Assembly (NCBI RefSeq): GCF_000715495.1
Contig: NZ_JNLX01000131.1
Coordinates: 62,001 to 126,000 of the forward strand
Direction: 5' to 3'
DNA: 64,000 nucleotides
DNA from: Hymenobacter sp. IS2118
GTDB lineage: Bacteria; Bacteroidota; Bacteroidia; Cytophagales; Hymenobacteraceae
In this document: positions 1 to 8,021 of the stretch, one piece after another
Numbering within the stretch: position 1 is the stretch's first letter
Layout: each line of letters opens with the position of its first letter
Translations under genes and position numbers: made by a program
The notes under the pieces: generated by a model
Databases searched by the model: none
Told to the model about the DNA's origin: nothing
The model's input: only the letters and a program-made list of their open reading frames with translations

Positions 1-118
1 GGTGCAGCGTTTTTTCGGCAATGCGCCGCTGGCCCCGTTGGGCTTTGCGCTTATCCAGGGCGAAGAGCAGGAAACACAGGAGATTGAAAAATAACAGGCA
101 ACTCAGGAGGATGGTCAT
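1..118 (-). CDS. DUF1294 family small membrane protein (N-terminal fragment)
   Basis: The reverse strand opens with ATG at 118 and stays open to the window edge, so only the first 39 residues are present. They form one hydrophobic helix (about residues 3-20) followed by the basic motif LFALDKRKAQRGQRRIAE, the typical start of DUF1294 proteins: a membrane segment, then DKxxAxxGxxRIxE. Known family members are small inner-membrane proteins of unknown function, some fused to a cold-shock domain. Nothing more can be said of the missing part. The fragment is too short for ordinary ORF calling and is identified from its motif. Confidence 0.7.
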   Translation of the reverse strand, partial: MTILLSCLLFFNLLCFLLFALDKRKAQRGQRRIAEKTLH

Positions 119-311
119 GGGTGGGCGGTGGGCCTTGCGGCTTGGGCTGGGCGGGGTTTCGGCCGGGGTGGTTGCGGTACGGGTCTGCACCGGTCAGGCT
201 GGTTCGAGAGCGGGCGAGGAAAACGGGATGCCAGCGGTTTGGCCGCAGCAGCTGGCCCCGGCGGGGCTGCAAGTTATGGCGCGGCGCTCAGCAAAAAGGC
301 GGGGTATCTTC

Positions 312-347
312 CAGCAGCCCCAGCCCTGCCAGCGGCTGGGGCTGCTG
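312..347. other. Strong GC-rich hairpin
   Basis: A perfect 14-base stem (312-325 with 334-347; arm CAGCAGCCCCAGCC) encloses an 8-base loop. No T-run follows on either strand, so it is not a classical intrinsic terminator. It lies upstream of the DUF1294 gene on that gene's strand. Confidence 0.5.
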
Positions 348-427
348 TATGGCAGCGCCCGCCGGGTAGTGTTCCCTCAGGCGCTATGCTTCTGTAGCCG
401 CGCACAAGTAACCGCAGTTTCCAAGCT

Positions 428-455
428 GTCATGCCGAGCGTAGCCGAGGCATGAC
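428..455. repeat. Short dispersed palindrome (GTCATGCCGAG family)
   Basis: The ends GTCATGCC and GGCATGAC are perfect inverted repeats around GAGCGTAGCCGA. The same core recurs at 32089-32130, and a longer relative lies at 42699-42779. Confidence 0.6.
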
Positions 456-470
456 CAAACGCAATACGGT

Positions 471-478
471 TACTTTTG
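471..478 (+). promoter_or_regulatory. Bacteroidota -7 element upstream of the TM2 gene
   Basis: TACTTTTG matches TAnnTTTG and lies 52 bases before the ATG at 530. No TTG is seen at the expected -33 spacing. Confidence 0.45.
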
Positions 479-529
479 CGTGACTATTCAAAAGGCCCTT
501 CTCAAATACCACTTACTCCCCCACTCTGC

Positions 530-871
530 ATGAAAGACCGCATCACCGCCCTATTCATCGCCTTCTTCCTCGGAAGTTTCGGCGGCCAATACTTTTACCT
601 AGGTAAAATCGGCCGGGGCATCGCCTGCTTGCTGCTGTGCTGGACATTTATCCCCTCGCTCATCGGTTTTTACCACACCGTTATCTGGCTCATGATGTCG
701 GACCAGGACTTCAACAACGAGTACAACCAAGGCATGTCGCCCCGCAGGGGCTATGCCTCCGCGCCCGGCGCCAGCGTGAGCGACGAGCTGGCCAAGCTGT
801 TCATCCTGAAAGAAAAGGGCGCCATTACGGAGCAGGAATACAATACCCGTAAGGCGCAGATGCTGGGGTAA
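530..871 (+). CDS. TM2 domain membrane protein with C-terminal SHOCT-like tail
   Basis: 113-residue protein of unknown exact role. Residues about 2-60 form a TM2 domain: two hydrophobic helices joined by a short polar turn, with the typical FFLGSFGGQYFYLGKIGRG start. The last 30 residues (DELAKLFILKEKGAITEQEY and on) match the short SHOCT helix pair, often found at the C-terminus of small membrane proteins and thought to mediate oligomerisation. I chose ATG 530 because the upstream in-frame codon (476) is TTG and lies inside the promoter element at 471-478. The DUF4369 gene follows 41 bases later on the same strand. Function is not known. Confidence 0.85.
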   Translation: MKDRITALFIAFFLGSFGGQYFYLGKIGRGIACLLLCWTFIPSLIGFYHTVIWLMMSDQDFNNEYNQGMSPRRGYASAPGASVSDELAKLFILKEKGAITEQEYNTRKAQMLG

Positions 872-912
872 ACGGGCACCACAATAAGCATTCTACCAGC
901 CCGTTATCCAGG

Positions 913-1611
913 ATGAAAAAGCTGCTCTTACTTCAGGCGGGACTACTACTGGCGGCGCGCCTGAGCTGCGCCCAGAACCCGGCGGGCTACCGCGTTATCG
1001 GCGACGTGCAAGGGCTGCCGGCGGGCTCAAAAGTGTACCTCATCAACGGCAGCCTGCTCCGCGCCATCGACTCGGCAACGGTGCAGAAAAACCATTTCGA
1101 ACTCGCCGGCCGCTTGGCTGAGCCCACCCACATGTACCTGCACGCCGGCAAAGGACGCGCTTCCGTTAAGCTCGCGGATATTCTGCTCGACAACCGCACC
1201 GTGCGGGTGCAGGGCGAGCAGCCCGACTACAACCGCATTGTTGTGACGGGCTCCGACATTGACCAGCACTGGAAAGACTGGTACCGCGACGACACCGAGC
1301 TGGGCACGCAGCGCTACAAAATCCGGCTGGTGGCCGAGGCCCTCACCCAAAAGCAGGACACGGCCAACGCCAATGCCCTGCGCCGCGTGATGGCCGCCGT
1401 GCAACAGTCCCGCGTTCGGTTGCTAAAGGACTACGTGGCCCGCTACCACGACTCCGCCACCGGAGCCATGCTCCCCAACCTGTGCACGCTCGGCCCGCTG
1501 CTCACCGCCGCCGACTACCAGCAGATGTACCAGTCCCTCACCCCTACCTGGCAGCAATCAACCTTCGGCAAGGAAATGCTGCTGCTGGCACAGAAAAAAC
1601 CGGCCAAGTGA
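913..1611 (+). CDS. Secreted DUF4369 domain protein
   Basis: 232 residues. A signal peptide (MKKLLLLQAGLLLAARLSCAQ) precedes a DUF4369 domain (about residues 25-110) with the usual GDVQGLPAGSKVYLI start, a domain that in Bacteroidota normally sits in front of a periplasmic thioredoxin-like domain. Here the rest (about 115-232) is helical and contains no CxxC motif, so this is the stand-alone form without reductase activity. The CA in LSCAQ resembles a lipobox only loosely, so a lipoprotein is possible. Its periplasmic role is unknown. The upstream TM2 gene could be co-transcribed. Confidence 0.75.
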   Translation: MKKLLLLQAGLLLAARLSCAQNPAGYRVIGDVQGLPAGSKVYLINGSLLRAIDSATVQKNHFELAGRLAEPTHMYLHAGKGRASVKLADILLDNRTVRVQGEQPDYNRIVVTGSDIDQHWKDWYRDDTELGTQRYKIRLVAEALTQKQDTANANALRRVMAAVQQSRVRLLKDYVARYHDSATGAMLPNLCTLGPLLTAADYQQMYQSLTPTWQQSTFGKEMLLLAQKKPAK

Positions 1612-1792
1612 TGAGCGGTTACGCAGTGAGGCTGGCGCGCGTCTCAGACGCGCTGCCTATTGGCTTCGAGCCTCTGGCTCGGGTTGGGAGAGCAGAGCTG
1701 ATACATTCTGGTTTTTGTCGCTCTCTGCGAGCGCCTGCAACGTCATTACACGCCCAAGCCTGAAGCTCGAAGCCAACAGAGTACCTTGGGCG

Positions 1793-2191
1793 ATGCAAAA
1801 TCCATTCAGGTTGCTTGTTACTTACGCCGATTACCGGCAGGGCTTTGTGGCGGAAGTATGGCTGAATAACATTTACATTGCCGAAGTCTATGAAGATGCA
1901 CTAGGTGTAAAGTGTATCGAACTGCATTGCGGGCAAAAGCAATACCTCTCATTGCCATTGGATGCCTTCATGGAGACGTTGCAAAGGGCACACGCAAACT
2001 TGTGGCCCACCTCAGAAGCGCAAGTAGGGCTACCCGACAATTGCGCAGGTAGCGTCACCGGACGCGCGCCAGTCGCAGAGAAACCCGCGCCGGCAGCCCC
2101 AGCCGCAGCCACCCGCCCGAATTCCTGCCGACCTTTGCGGTACTCATGGCCCCTCCCGCTTCCCGCCCCTACACGCTCGGCTTCTGGCTGA
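1793..2191 (+). CDS. Hypothetical protein
   Basis: 132-residue frame from ATG 1793. The first 75 residues look like a real folded protein (LLVTYADYRQGFVAEVWLNN, then acidic and hydrophobic segments ending near ANLWPTSEA), and this part is less GC-rich than its neighbours. The last 55 residues are proline/alanine/arginine-rich, run through the promoter of the next gene and overlap its first 46 bases, so they are probably an unselected read-through tail. I recognise no family. Either a short gene has lost its normal stop or the frame is partly chance. No signal peptide or membrane segment is seen. Confidence 0.45.
   Translation: MQNPFRLLVTYADYRQGFVAEVWLNNIYIAEVYEDALGVKCIELHCGQKQYLSLPLDAFMETLQRAHANLWPTSEAQVGLPDNCAGSVTGRAPVAEKPAPAAPAAATRPNSCRPLRYSWPLPLPAPTRSASG
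2130..2137 (+). promoter_or_regulatory. Possible -7 element of the MFS gene
   Basis: GACCTTTG resembles TAnnTTTG with one mismatch and lies 8 bases before the ATG at 2146, implying a very short leader. Confidence 0.35.
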
Positions 2192-3381
2192 TGTGCCTGT
2201 CGTCGTTCCTGTTTTTTCTGAGTTTCAACCTGCTGCTGCCTGAGTTGCCCGACCATCTCGCGCGGATGGGCGGCGGCGAGTACAAAGGCTACATCATTGC
2301 CCTGTTTACGCTCACGGCGGCCATTTCGCGGCCGTACTCGGGCAAGCTGGCCGACACCGTGGGGCGCATTCCGGTGATGGTGTTCGGGTCGCTGGTGTGT
2401 TTTCTGTGCGGGTTTTTCTATCCTTGGGCGCTCACGGTTTCGGGGTTTCTGCTGCTGCGGCTGCTCCACGGGTTCAGCACGGGGTTTAAGCCCACGGGCA
2501 CGGCCGCCTACATCGCCGACATCGTGCCCGTGGCGCGGCGCGGCGAGGCCATGGGCCTGCTGGGCGTGACGGGCGCCATGGGCCTGGCAGCCGGCCCCGC
2601 CCTGGGCTCCTGGCTAACCCACGCCTTCTCGCTGAATACCATGTTTTACTGCTCCAGCGCGGTGGCGCTGCTCTCGCTGCTGGTGCAGGGCAGCCTCACC
2701 GAAACCCTCCCCAAAGCCCAGCGGCAGCGCTTTCGCCTGGGCCTGCTGCGGCTGCGATGGAATGAAATTCTGGACCGCCGGGTGCTCTCGCCAGCCGTGG
2801 TCACGGGATTGTGCCTGTTTCCCTACGGCGCGGTGCTCACCGTGGTGCCCGACCAAAGCCGGCTGCTGGGCCTGGACGGCCCCACCAAGGGCTTGTTCTA
2901 CGTTTTCCTCACGGTGGCCTCGCTGAGCATTCGCCTCGTGGCGGGCAAGGTGTCGGACGTACACGGACGGGTGCCGGTGCTGCGCTGGTCGAGCCTGATA
3001 CTGGCGGCGGGGCTGGCCTTGCTGGTATGGTCGCCCTCGGCGGCGTGGTTTCTGGCGGCGGCCACGGTTTTTGGCATCGGCGCGGGGCTGAACTCGCCGG
3101 CCCTCTACGCCTGGACCATCGACCTGAGCCACCCCGAATACCGGGGCAAGGCCGTGGCCACCATGTACATCGCCCTCGAAATCGGCATCGGCCTGGGCGC
3201 CCTGCTGGCCGGCTGGATTTTCGCCAACCAGCCCAGCCGCCTGCCCTACGTGCACGGCCTGAGTTTGCTGTGCGTGCTCGGGGCCGTGGGGTATTTGTTC
3301 CGGGTGAAAGCTTCGGGGCCCATGGTGCACCCAGTGGTTTCGGAACCCGCCCCCGAGCCCGCCCCCGAAAGGGTGGTGTGA
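2146..3381 (+). CDS. MFS transporter
   Basis: 411-residue inner-membrane protein with about twelve hydrophobic helices in two six-helix halves, as expected for the major facilitator superfamily. The loop between helices 2 and 3 carries the MFS motif A (GKLADTVGRIPVM), and a second, related motif (GKVSDVHGRVPVL) occurs in the equivalent loop of the second half. The charged stretch about residues 185-210 (KAQRQRFRLGLLRLRWNEI) is the central cytoplasmic loop. The C-terminus ends in a proline/glutamate-rich tail. The sequence resembles drug-efflux-type MFS proteins, but the substrate cannot be read from it. It stands alone between a hypothetical frame and the DUF3857 genes. Confidence 0.9.
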   Translation: MAPPASRPYTLGFWLMCLSSFLFFLSFNLLLPELPDHLARMGGGEYKGYIIALFTLTAAISRPYSGKLADTVGRIPVMVFGSLVCFLCGFFYPWALTVSGFLLLRLLHGFSTGFKPTGTAAYIADIVPVARRGEAMGLLGVTGAMGLAAGPALGSWLTHAFSLNTMFYCSSAVALLSLLVQGSLTETLPKAQRQRFRLGLLRLRWNEILDRRVLSPAVVTGLCLFPYGAVLTVVPDQSRLLGLDGPTKGLFYVFLTVASLSIRLVAGKVSDVHGRVPVLRWSSLILAAGLALLVWSPSAAWFLAAATVFGIGAGLNSPALYAWTIDLSHPEYRGKAVATMYIALEIGIGLGALLAGWIFANQPSRLPYVHGLSLLCVLGAVGYLFRVKASGPMVHPVVSEPAPEPAPERVV

Positions 3382-3467
3382 GGCGGGGCGCTTCAAAAGT
3401 TGATAGCGAAGAACTAACCCTGCTAACCGCTCGGCTCGACGGGCAAAGGGGTGGCTTTGGGGCGAAA

Positions 3468-3475
3468 TAAGTTTG
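3468..3475 (+). promoter_or_regulatory. Bacteroidota -7 element before the first DUF3857 gene
   Basis: TAAGTTTG fits TAnnTTTG exactly and lies about 80 bases upstream of ATG 3555. No correctly spaced -33 TTG is evident. Confidence 0.4.
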
Positions 3476-3554
3476 CGTCACCTTTCGCCAACTAAGCCTC
3501 TCACCCCATTACATTTATGGTTTCGAAGACTGTCTACCCCTTTCTTTTTTGTTG

Positions 3555-5630
3555 ATGCCCGCTCTGCTTCTCTTTTACCGCCTGTGCCGGGCGTTGCCCG
3601 GGCTACTCGGGGTCATTCTGCTTTCGGCCACTGCGTGGGCGCAAGCTCCGCCCGACCCCATCAAATACGGCCAGATTGATAAGGCGGACCTCACGGCCGC
3701 GCCGTTTCGGGGCGACAGCGCGGCGGCGGCCGTGGTGCTCTGCGACTACGGCCGCTCGCGCCTGCGGGGCAAACGCGACGGCCTGGAAGTGGTGTTTGAG
3801 CGGATTACCCGCATCAAAATCCTGAAGAAAGCGGGTTACGAAGAAGCCACGGTAGAAATTCCGCTCTACCACCGCGACGGCGACTCGGAAAAGGTGTCCA
3901 GCCTGCGGGGTGTCACCTACAACCTGGTGAACGGCGTGGTGGAAAAAACCACTCTCGAAGCCAGCGGCGCGTTCATCGAAAAGCGCACTGCCAACTTGAA
4001 CGTGCAGAAATTCACGCTGCCCAACGTGCGCGAAGGCTCCGTGATTGAGTACTCGTATATTCTGGCGTCGGATTACCTGTTCAACTTTCAGGACTGGGAT
4101 TTTCAGCGCGCTATTTCGGTGCGCTGGAGCGAGTACCGCTCCAGCATTCCCACGTTCTACAAATACAACATCATTTACCAGGGTACCCGGCCGCTCGATG
4201 TGAACGTGCTGAGCACAGGCTCGGTGAGCTTGGTGCTGGATAATAAGTTGTCGAGCAGCGCCGGCATCGGGGCCGGGCTAAGCGCGGGCAACATAACGCT
4301 TTCGGCTACCACCGAGAATCATCGCTGGGTGCTAAAAAACGTGCCCGCCTTCCGCCCTGAGCCTTACATGACCACGGCCCGCGACTACACCGCGCGGCTG
4401 GATTTTGAGCTCACCGGCGAGCAGTGGCCCGAGCAGCCCTACCAGGACCTCACCGGCAGCTGGGAAAAAATCAATGCCCGGCTGCTGGCATCGGAGGGTT
4501 TTGGTGGGCGCATTGGGCGCGTCGGCTTTTTACAGGACCAGCTGCAGGGCCTGCCCGCCCAATACCCCGACCTGCGGGCCCGCGCCGCCGCCGTGCGCCA
4601 GGTGGTGATGGCCGCCGTGCGCTACAACGGCCAGAACCGACTGTATGCCCCGGAGCCCCTGCGCAAGGCGTTCGATGCCCACCGTGGCACCTCGGCCGAC
4701 GTGAACCTACTGCTGCTCGCGGCCCTGGAGCAGGCCGGCATCAAAGCCCATCCGCTGCTACTGAGCACCCGCGACCACGGGCGGGTGAGCCAGGAATATC
4801 CGCTGCTGGAACGCTTCAACTATGTGGTGGCGCTGGTGCCCGTGCCCGGCGAAAAAGACCTGCTCGTGGACGCCACCGCGCCGGTGCTGCCCTGCGGCGT
4901 GCTGCCCGAACGCTGCCTCAACCGCGTGGGGCGCCTCGTGAGCAAGGTGCCCGCCGAAGGCCGTTGGGTAGACCTGGCTCCCGCCCAGCGCCATGTGCAC
5001 TACCAGCAAATTGACATGGCGCTGGACGCGCAGGGCGGCCTCACCGGCAAGGTGCACGAGGAGTACGGCGGCTACGCCGCGGCCGACGCGCGCGGCGAAA
5101 TCGCATCCCAGGGCGAGAAAAAATACCTGGCCGGTCTGCAGCAGCGACACGAAAACTGGACCCTGCCCACAATGACCGTGAACCAGGCCGAAGCCGTAGA
5201 CAAGCCCCTTAGCCTGGACTACGCCTTTAGCCAGGCGGGTGCGGAGCAGCCCGCACCCGGCCCGCTCTACCTGAGCCCGCTGAGTGAGTTCGGGCCCGGT
5301 CAAAACCCGTTTCGGCACGAGGACCGAGCGTTTGCCGTGGATTTTGGCGCGCCGCAAGAAGAAACGCTGGTTCTCAACCTCATGCTGCCGGCCGGCTACG
5401 AGCTGGCCGAAACGCCCAAGCCGGCGGTGGTGAGCCTACCCAACGACACCGGCCGGTTCCGCTACTCGGTCAGCACGGCCCAGCCGGGCGTGGTGCAGCT
5501 CGTCAGCCGCCTCACCCTGAGCAATGCCGTGTACCCGGCCGAGGAATACGCCAGCCTCCGCGAGCTGTACCGCCTGCTGTTGCAAAAGCAGGGCGAGAAG
5601 CTCATCATCCGAAAAAAACCGGGTGGCTAA
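3555..5630 (+). CDS. Secreted DUF3857 protein with degenerate transglutaminase-like domain (copy 1)
   Basis: 691 residues with an N-terminal signal peptide ending near SATAWAQ. The N-terminal half is a DUF3857 beta-rich domain. About residues 340-440 align with the transglutaminase-like fold, but the catalytic Cys of GDCKD is replaced (HRGTSADVNLLLLAALEQAG) and the catalytic His is Tyr (RFNYVVALV); the LLVDAT strand that normally carries the Asp is kept. It is therefore likely a non-enzymatic surface or periplasmic protein. A beta-rich C-terminal domain follows. ATG 3555 is used because the two upstream codons are TTG. The next gene is a close paralogue with the same substitutions. Confidence 0.85.
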   Translation: MPALLLFYRLCRALPGLLGVILLSATAWAQAPPDPIKYGQIDKADLTAAPFRGDSAAAAVVLCDYGRSRLRGKRDGLEVVFERITRIKILKKAGYEEATVEIPLYHRDGDSEKVSSLRGVTYNLVNGVVEKTTLEASGAFIEKRTANLNVQKFTLPNVREGSVIEYSYILASDYLFNFQDWDFQRAISVRWSEYRSSIPTFYKYNIIYQGTRPLDVNVLSTGSVSLVLDNKLSSSAGIGAGLSAGNITLSATTENHRWVLKNVPAFRPEPYMTTARDYTARLDFELTGEQWPEQPYQDLTGSWEKINARLLASEGFGGRIGRVGFLQDQLQGLPAQYPDLRARAAAVRQVVMAAVRYNGQNRLYAPEPLRKAFDAHRGTSADVNLLLLAALEQAGIKAHPLLLSTRDHGRVSQEYPLLERFNYVVALVPVPGEKDLLVDATAPVLPCGVLPERCLNRVGRLVSKVPAEGRWVDLAPAQRHVHYQQIDMALDAQGGLTGKVHEEYGGYAAADARGEIASQGEKKYLAGLQQRHENWTLPTMTVNQAEAVDKPLSLDYAFSQAGAEQPAPGPLYLSPLSEFGPGQNPFRHEDRAFAVDFGAPQEETLVLNLMLPAGYELAETPKPAVVSLPNDTGRFRYSVSTAQPGVVQLVSRLTLSNAVYPAEEYASLRELYRLLLQKQGEKLIIRKKPGG

Positions 5631-5745
5631 ACTCAATTTCAATCCCCACTCCCAAACTCACTTCTCCCAATAAGACTACTATTCCTCGAAACCTCACTAG
5701 CTTTAGGTTCCTGGATTGTCCCCTACCCCCTTCCTGTTTTTTTGC

Positions 5746-7797
5746 ATGAAACTACCCTTACGCTACCCTTCTCTGCTAGCCGCAATCTTGCTGAGTGCCT
5801 TGGCTGCCCAGGCCCAGACCGAACCCATCAAATTTGGTAAGCCCGACCCCAAGGACCTGACCGCCGCACCCTTTGTGGGCGACAGCGCGGCGGCGGCCGT
5901 GGTGCTGTGCGATTTCGGCACCACCAGCTTTCAGTACGTCAACAACAGCTTCAAGCTGGTGTCGGAACGTACTACGCGCATCAAAATCCTGAAGAAAGCG
6001 GGTTACGACGTGGCCACGGTTACGGTACCGCTGTTCCACCGCAATGGCGGCGACGAGAAGCTGTCCTCCCTACGCGGTTTTACCTACAACCTGGTGGATG
6101 GCAAGGTGGTGAAATCGAAGCTGGAAACCGCGAACACGTTTGTCGAGGAGCGCGACAAGAACTGGCGGGTGCGCAAGTTTACCTTGCCCGACGTGCGCGA
6201 AGGGTCCGTCATCGAACACGGGTACACCGTGATATCGGATTTCACCTTCAACCTGCAGGACTGGTCATTTCAGCGCGAGATACCCACGCGCTGGAGCGAG
6301 TTCCGGGCCACTATTCCCGAGTACTTCGACTACAAAATGGTGCTCCAGGGCTACCAGCCCCTGGCTGTGCAGCAAAAAACCGATAACCTGGCCCAGTTCA
6401 CGATAACCTCGGGCGGCGGCTATTCGGGCGGGGGCTTTGAGGTTAAGCGCGAGGCGGGCAGCAGCGAAACCATTACGGCCCACGTCAACAGCTACCAATG
6501 GGTGATGAAGGACGTGCCCGCCTTCCGCGACGAGCCCTACATGACCACCTCCGACGACTACGTGGCCCGGCTCAACTTCCAGCTGGCCGGCGAGCGGTTT
6601 CCGGGCGAAGCCTACCGCAACATTGCCGGCACCTGGGATAAAATCAACACCGAGCTGCTGATTGACGACGATTTCGGCGCCCAGCTCGGCCGCGGCAGCT
6701 TCCTGAAAGACCAACTGCAAGGAATTCCTGCCAAATACCCCGACCTGAGTGCCCGCGCCGCGGCCGTGCGCCAGGTGGTGATGGCCGCCGTGCGCTACGA
6801 CGGCACCAACCGCTACCGAACCAACGGCTCGTTCCGCAAAGCCCTCGACGCCCACCGCGGCACCGCGGCCGACGTGAACCTGCTGCTCATCGCGGCCCTG
6901 CGCACGGCGGGCGTGCCGGCCCACCCGCTGCTGCTGAGCACCCGCAGCCATGGCCGCGTGAACCAGCAGCTACCGCTGCTCGACCGCTTCAACTACGTGG
7001 TGGCCCTCGTGCCGCTGGCCGAAGGCCAAGACCTGCTCGTGGACGCCACCGAGCCGCTGCTGCCCTGCGGCGTGCTGCCCGAGCGCTGCCTTAACCAAAC
7101 CGGCCGCCTCATCATGAGCAAGCCCGAGGATGCCCGCTGGGTGAACCTGGCTCCTACGCAGCGCTTTGTACACTACCAGCAGGTGAGCATGGCCCTCGAT
7201 ACTCAGGGCGGCCTCACCGGCAAGGTGCACGAGGAGCACGGCGGCTACTCGGGCGTGGATGCCCGCCAGGAGCTGAGCCAGCTGGGCGAGAAAAAATACT
7301 TCGCCCAGCTCGGCAGCCAGCACACCGGCTGGACGCTGCCCAAAATTGCCGTGGTCGACCGCGACGCCGTGGACAAGCCCCTGACCGTGAACTACGAGTT
7401 TGCCCAGCCCGCCGACGACAACACCACGGCTGGCACCATCTACCTGAGCCCGCTGCGCGACTTTGCCAGCGAGCAAAACCCTTTCCGGCACGACGACCGG
7501 CAGTTTCCAGTGGATTTTGGGGCCTTGCAGGACGTGACTACCATGATTACCCTGACGCTACCCGCCGGCTACGAACTGGCCGAAACCCCCAAACCCGCCG
7601 TGGTAGACCTGCCCGACGGCGGCGGCCGCTACCTCTACAGCGTGGCCGCCGTCACACCCGGCGTGGTGCAGCTCACCAGCCGCCTGAGCCTGCGCAAAAC
7701 CATGTACGTAGCCGAGGAATACGCCAACCTGCGCGAATTCTACCGCCTGATGCTGCAAAAGCAGGGCGAGAAGCTGGTGATTAAAAAGAAGGCATAG
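5746..7797 (+). CDS. Secreted DUF3857 protein with degenerate transglutaminase-like domain (copy 2)
   Basis: 683 residues, signal peptide MKLPLRYPSLLAAILLSALA with cleavage near AQAQ. It is colinear with copy 1, sharing long identical blocks such as ITRIKILKKAGY-type and VLPCGVLPERCLN segments, so the pair arose by tandem duplication. The transglutaminase-like region again lacks the active-site residues: HRGTAADVNLLLIAALRTAG stands where GDCKD would be, and RFNYVVALVP has Tyr for His. Both copies therefore changed before duplication or are under the same constraint. Start ATG 5746 opens directly on the signal peptide. Function unknown; probably periplasmic or outer-surface. Confidence 0.85.
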   Translation: MKLPLRYPSLLAAILLSALAAQAQTEPIKFGKPDPKDLTAAPFVGDSAAAAVVLCDFGTTSFQYVNNSFKLVSERTTRIKILKKAGYDVATVTVPLFHRNGGDEKLSSLRGFTYNLVDGKVVKSKLETANTFVEERDKNWRVRKFTLPDVREGSVIEHGYTVISDFTFNLQDWSFQREIPTRWSEFRATIPEYFDYKMVLQGYQPLAVQQKTDNLAQFTITSGGGYSGGGFEVKREAGSSETITAHVNSYQWVMKDVPAFRDEPYMTTSDDYVARLNFQLAGERFPGEAYRNIAGTWDKINTELLIDDDFGAQLGRGSFLKDQLQGIPAKYPDLSARAAAVRQVVMAAVRYDGTNRYRTNGSFRKALDAHRGTAADVNLLLIAALRTAGVPAHPLLLSTRSHGRVNQQLPLLDRFNYVVALVPLAEGQDLLVDATEPLLPCGVLPERCLNQTGRLIMSKPEDARWVNLAPTQRFVHYQQVSMALDTQGGLTGKVHEEHGGYSGVDARQELSQLGEKKYFAQLGSQHTGWTLPKIAVVDRDAVDKPLTVNYEFAQPADDNTTAGTIYLSPLRDFASEQNPFRHDDRQFPVDFGALQDVTTMITLTLPAGYELAETPKPAVVDLPDGGGRYLYSVAAVTPGVVQLTSRLSLRKTMYVAEEYANLREFYRLMLQKQGEKLVIKKKA

Positions 7798-7860
7798 CTA
7801 ACCCGAATGGCTGCCATGCCGCTCCTTGCACTTATTCCCGAACAAGCAGAAATGAGAAAG

Positions 7861-7960
7861 GACCGTCATGCTGAGCTTGCCGAAGCATCTCTACCGCTTC
7901 GTTGATTCATTTGGATTAGTTGCGCGGTAGAGATGCTTCGGCAAGCTCAGCATGACCGTC
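7861..7960. repeat. REP-like long palindrome
   Basis: Two perfect arms (GTCATGCTGAGCTTGCCGAA and on, 7865-7897, with the complement ending at 7956) flank a 26-base centre. The same arms occur at 52271-52360. It lies between copies 2 and 3 of the DUF3857 genes, just after a stretch at 7835-7860 that is related to 21970-22005. Confidence 0.85.
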
Positions 7961-8021
7961 GATTTGATGCCTTTCTGTATTAATCAGGAACAAGCTCGAT
8001 AATCAATTATCCTACTATCCC

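Larger units (their letters stand above)
119..470. other. Intergenic region without a convincing gene
   Basis: GC-rich stretch between the DUF1294 start and the promoter of the TM2 gene. The open frames here are overlapping, arginine/glycine-rich and without domain resemblance, so I regard them as chance. It holds a strong hairpin (312-347) and one short palindrome of the dispersed family (428-455). Confidence 0.5.

Noticed and set aside
21..443. Three overlapping plus-strand frames at the window start
   Set aside because: Mutually exclusive, Arg/Gly-rich, no motifs; the reverse-strand DUF1294 start is better supported.
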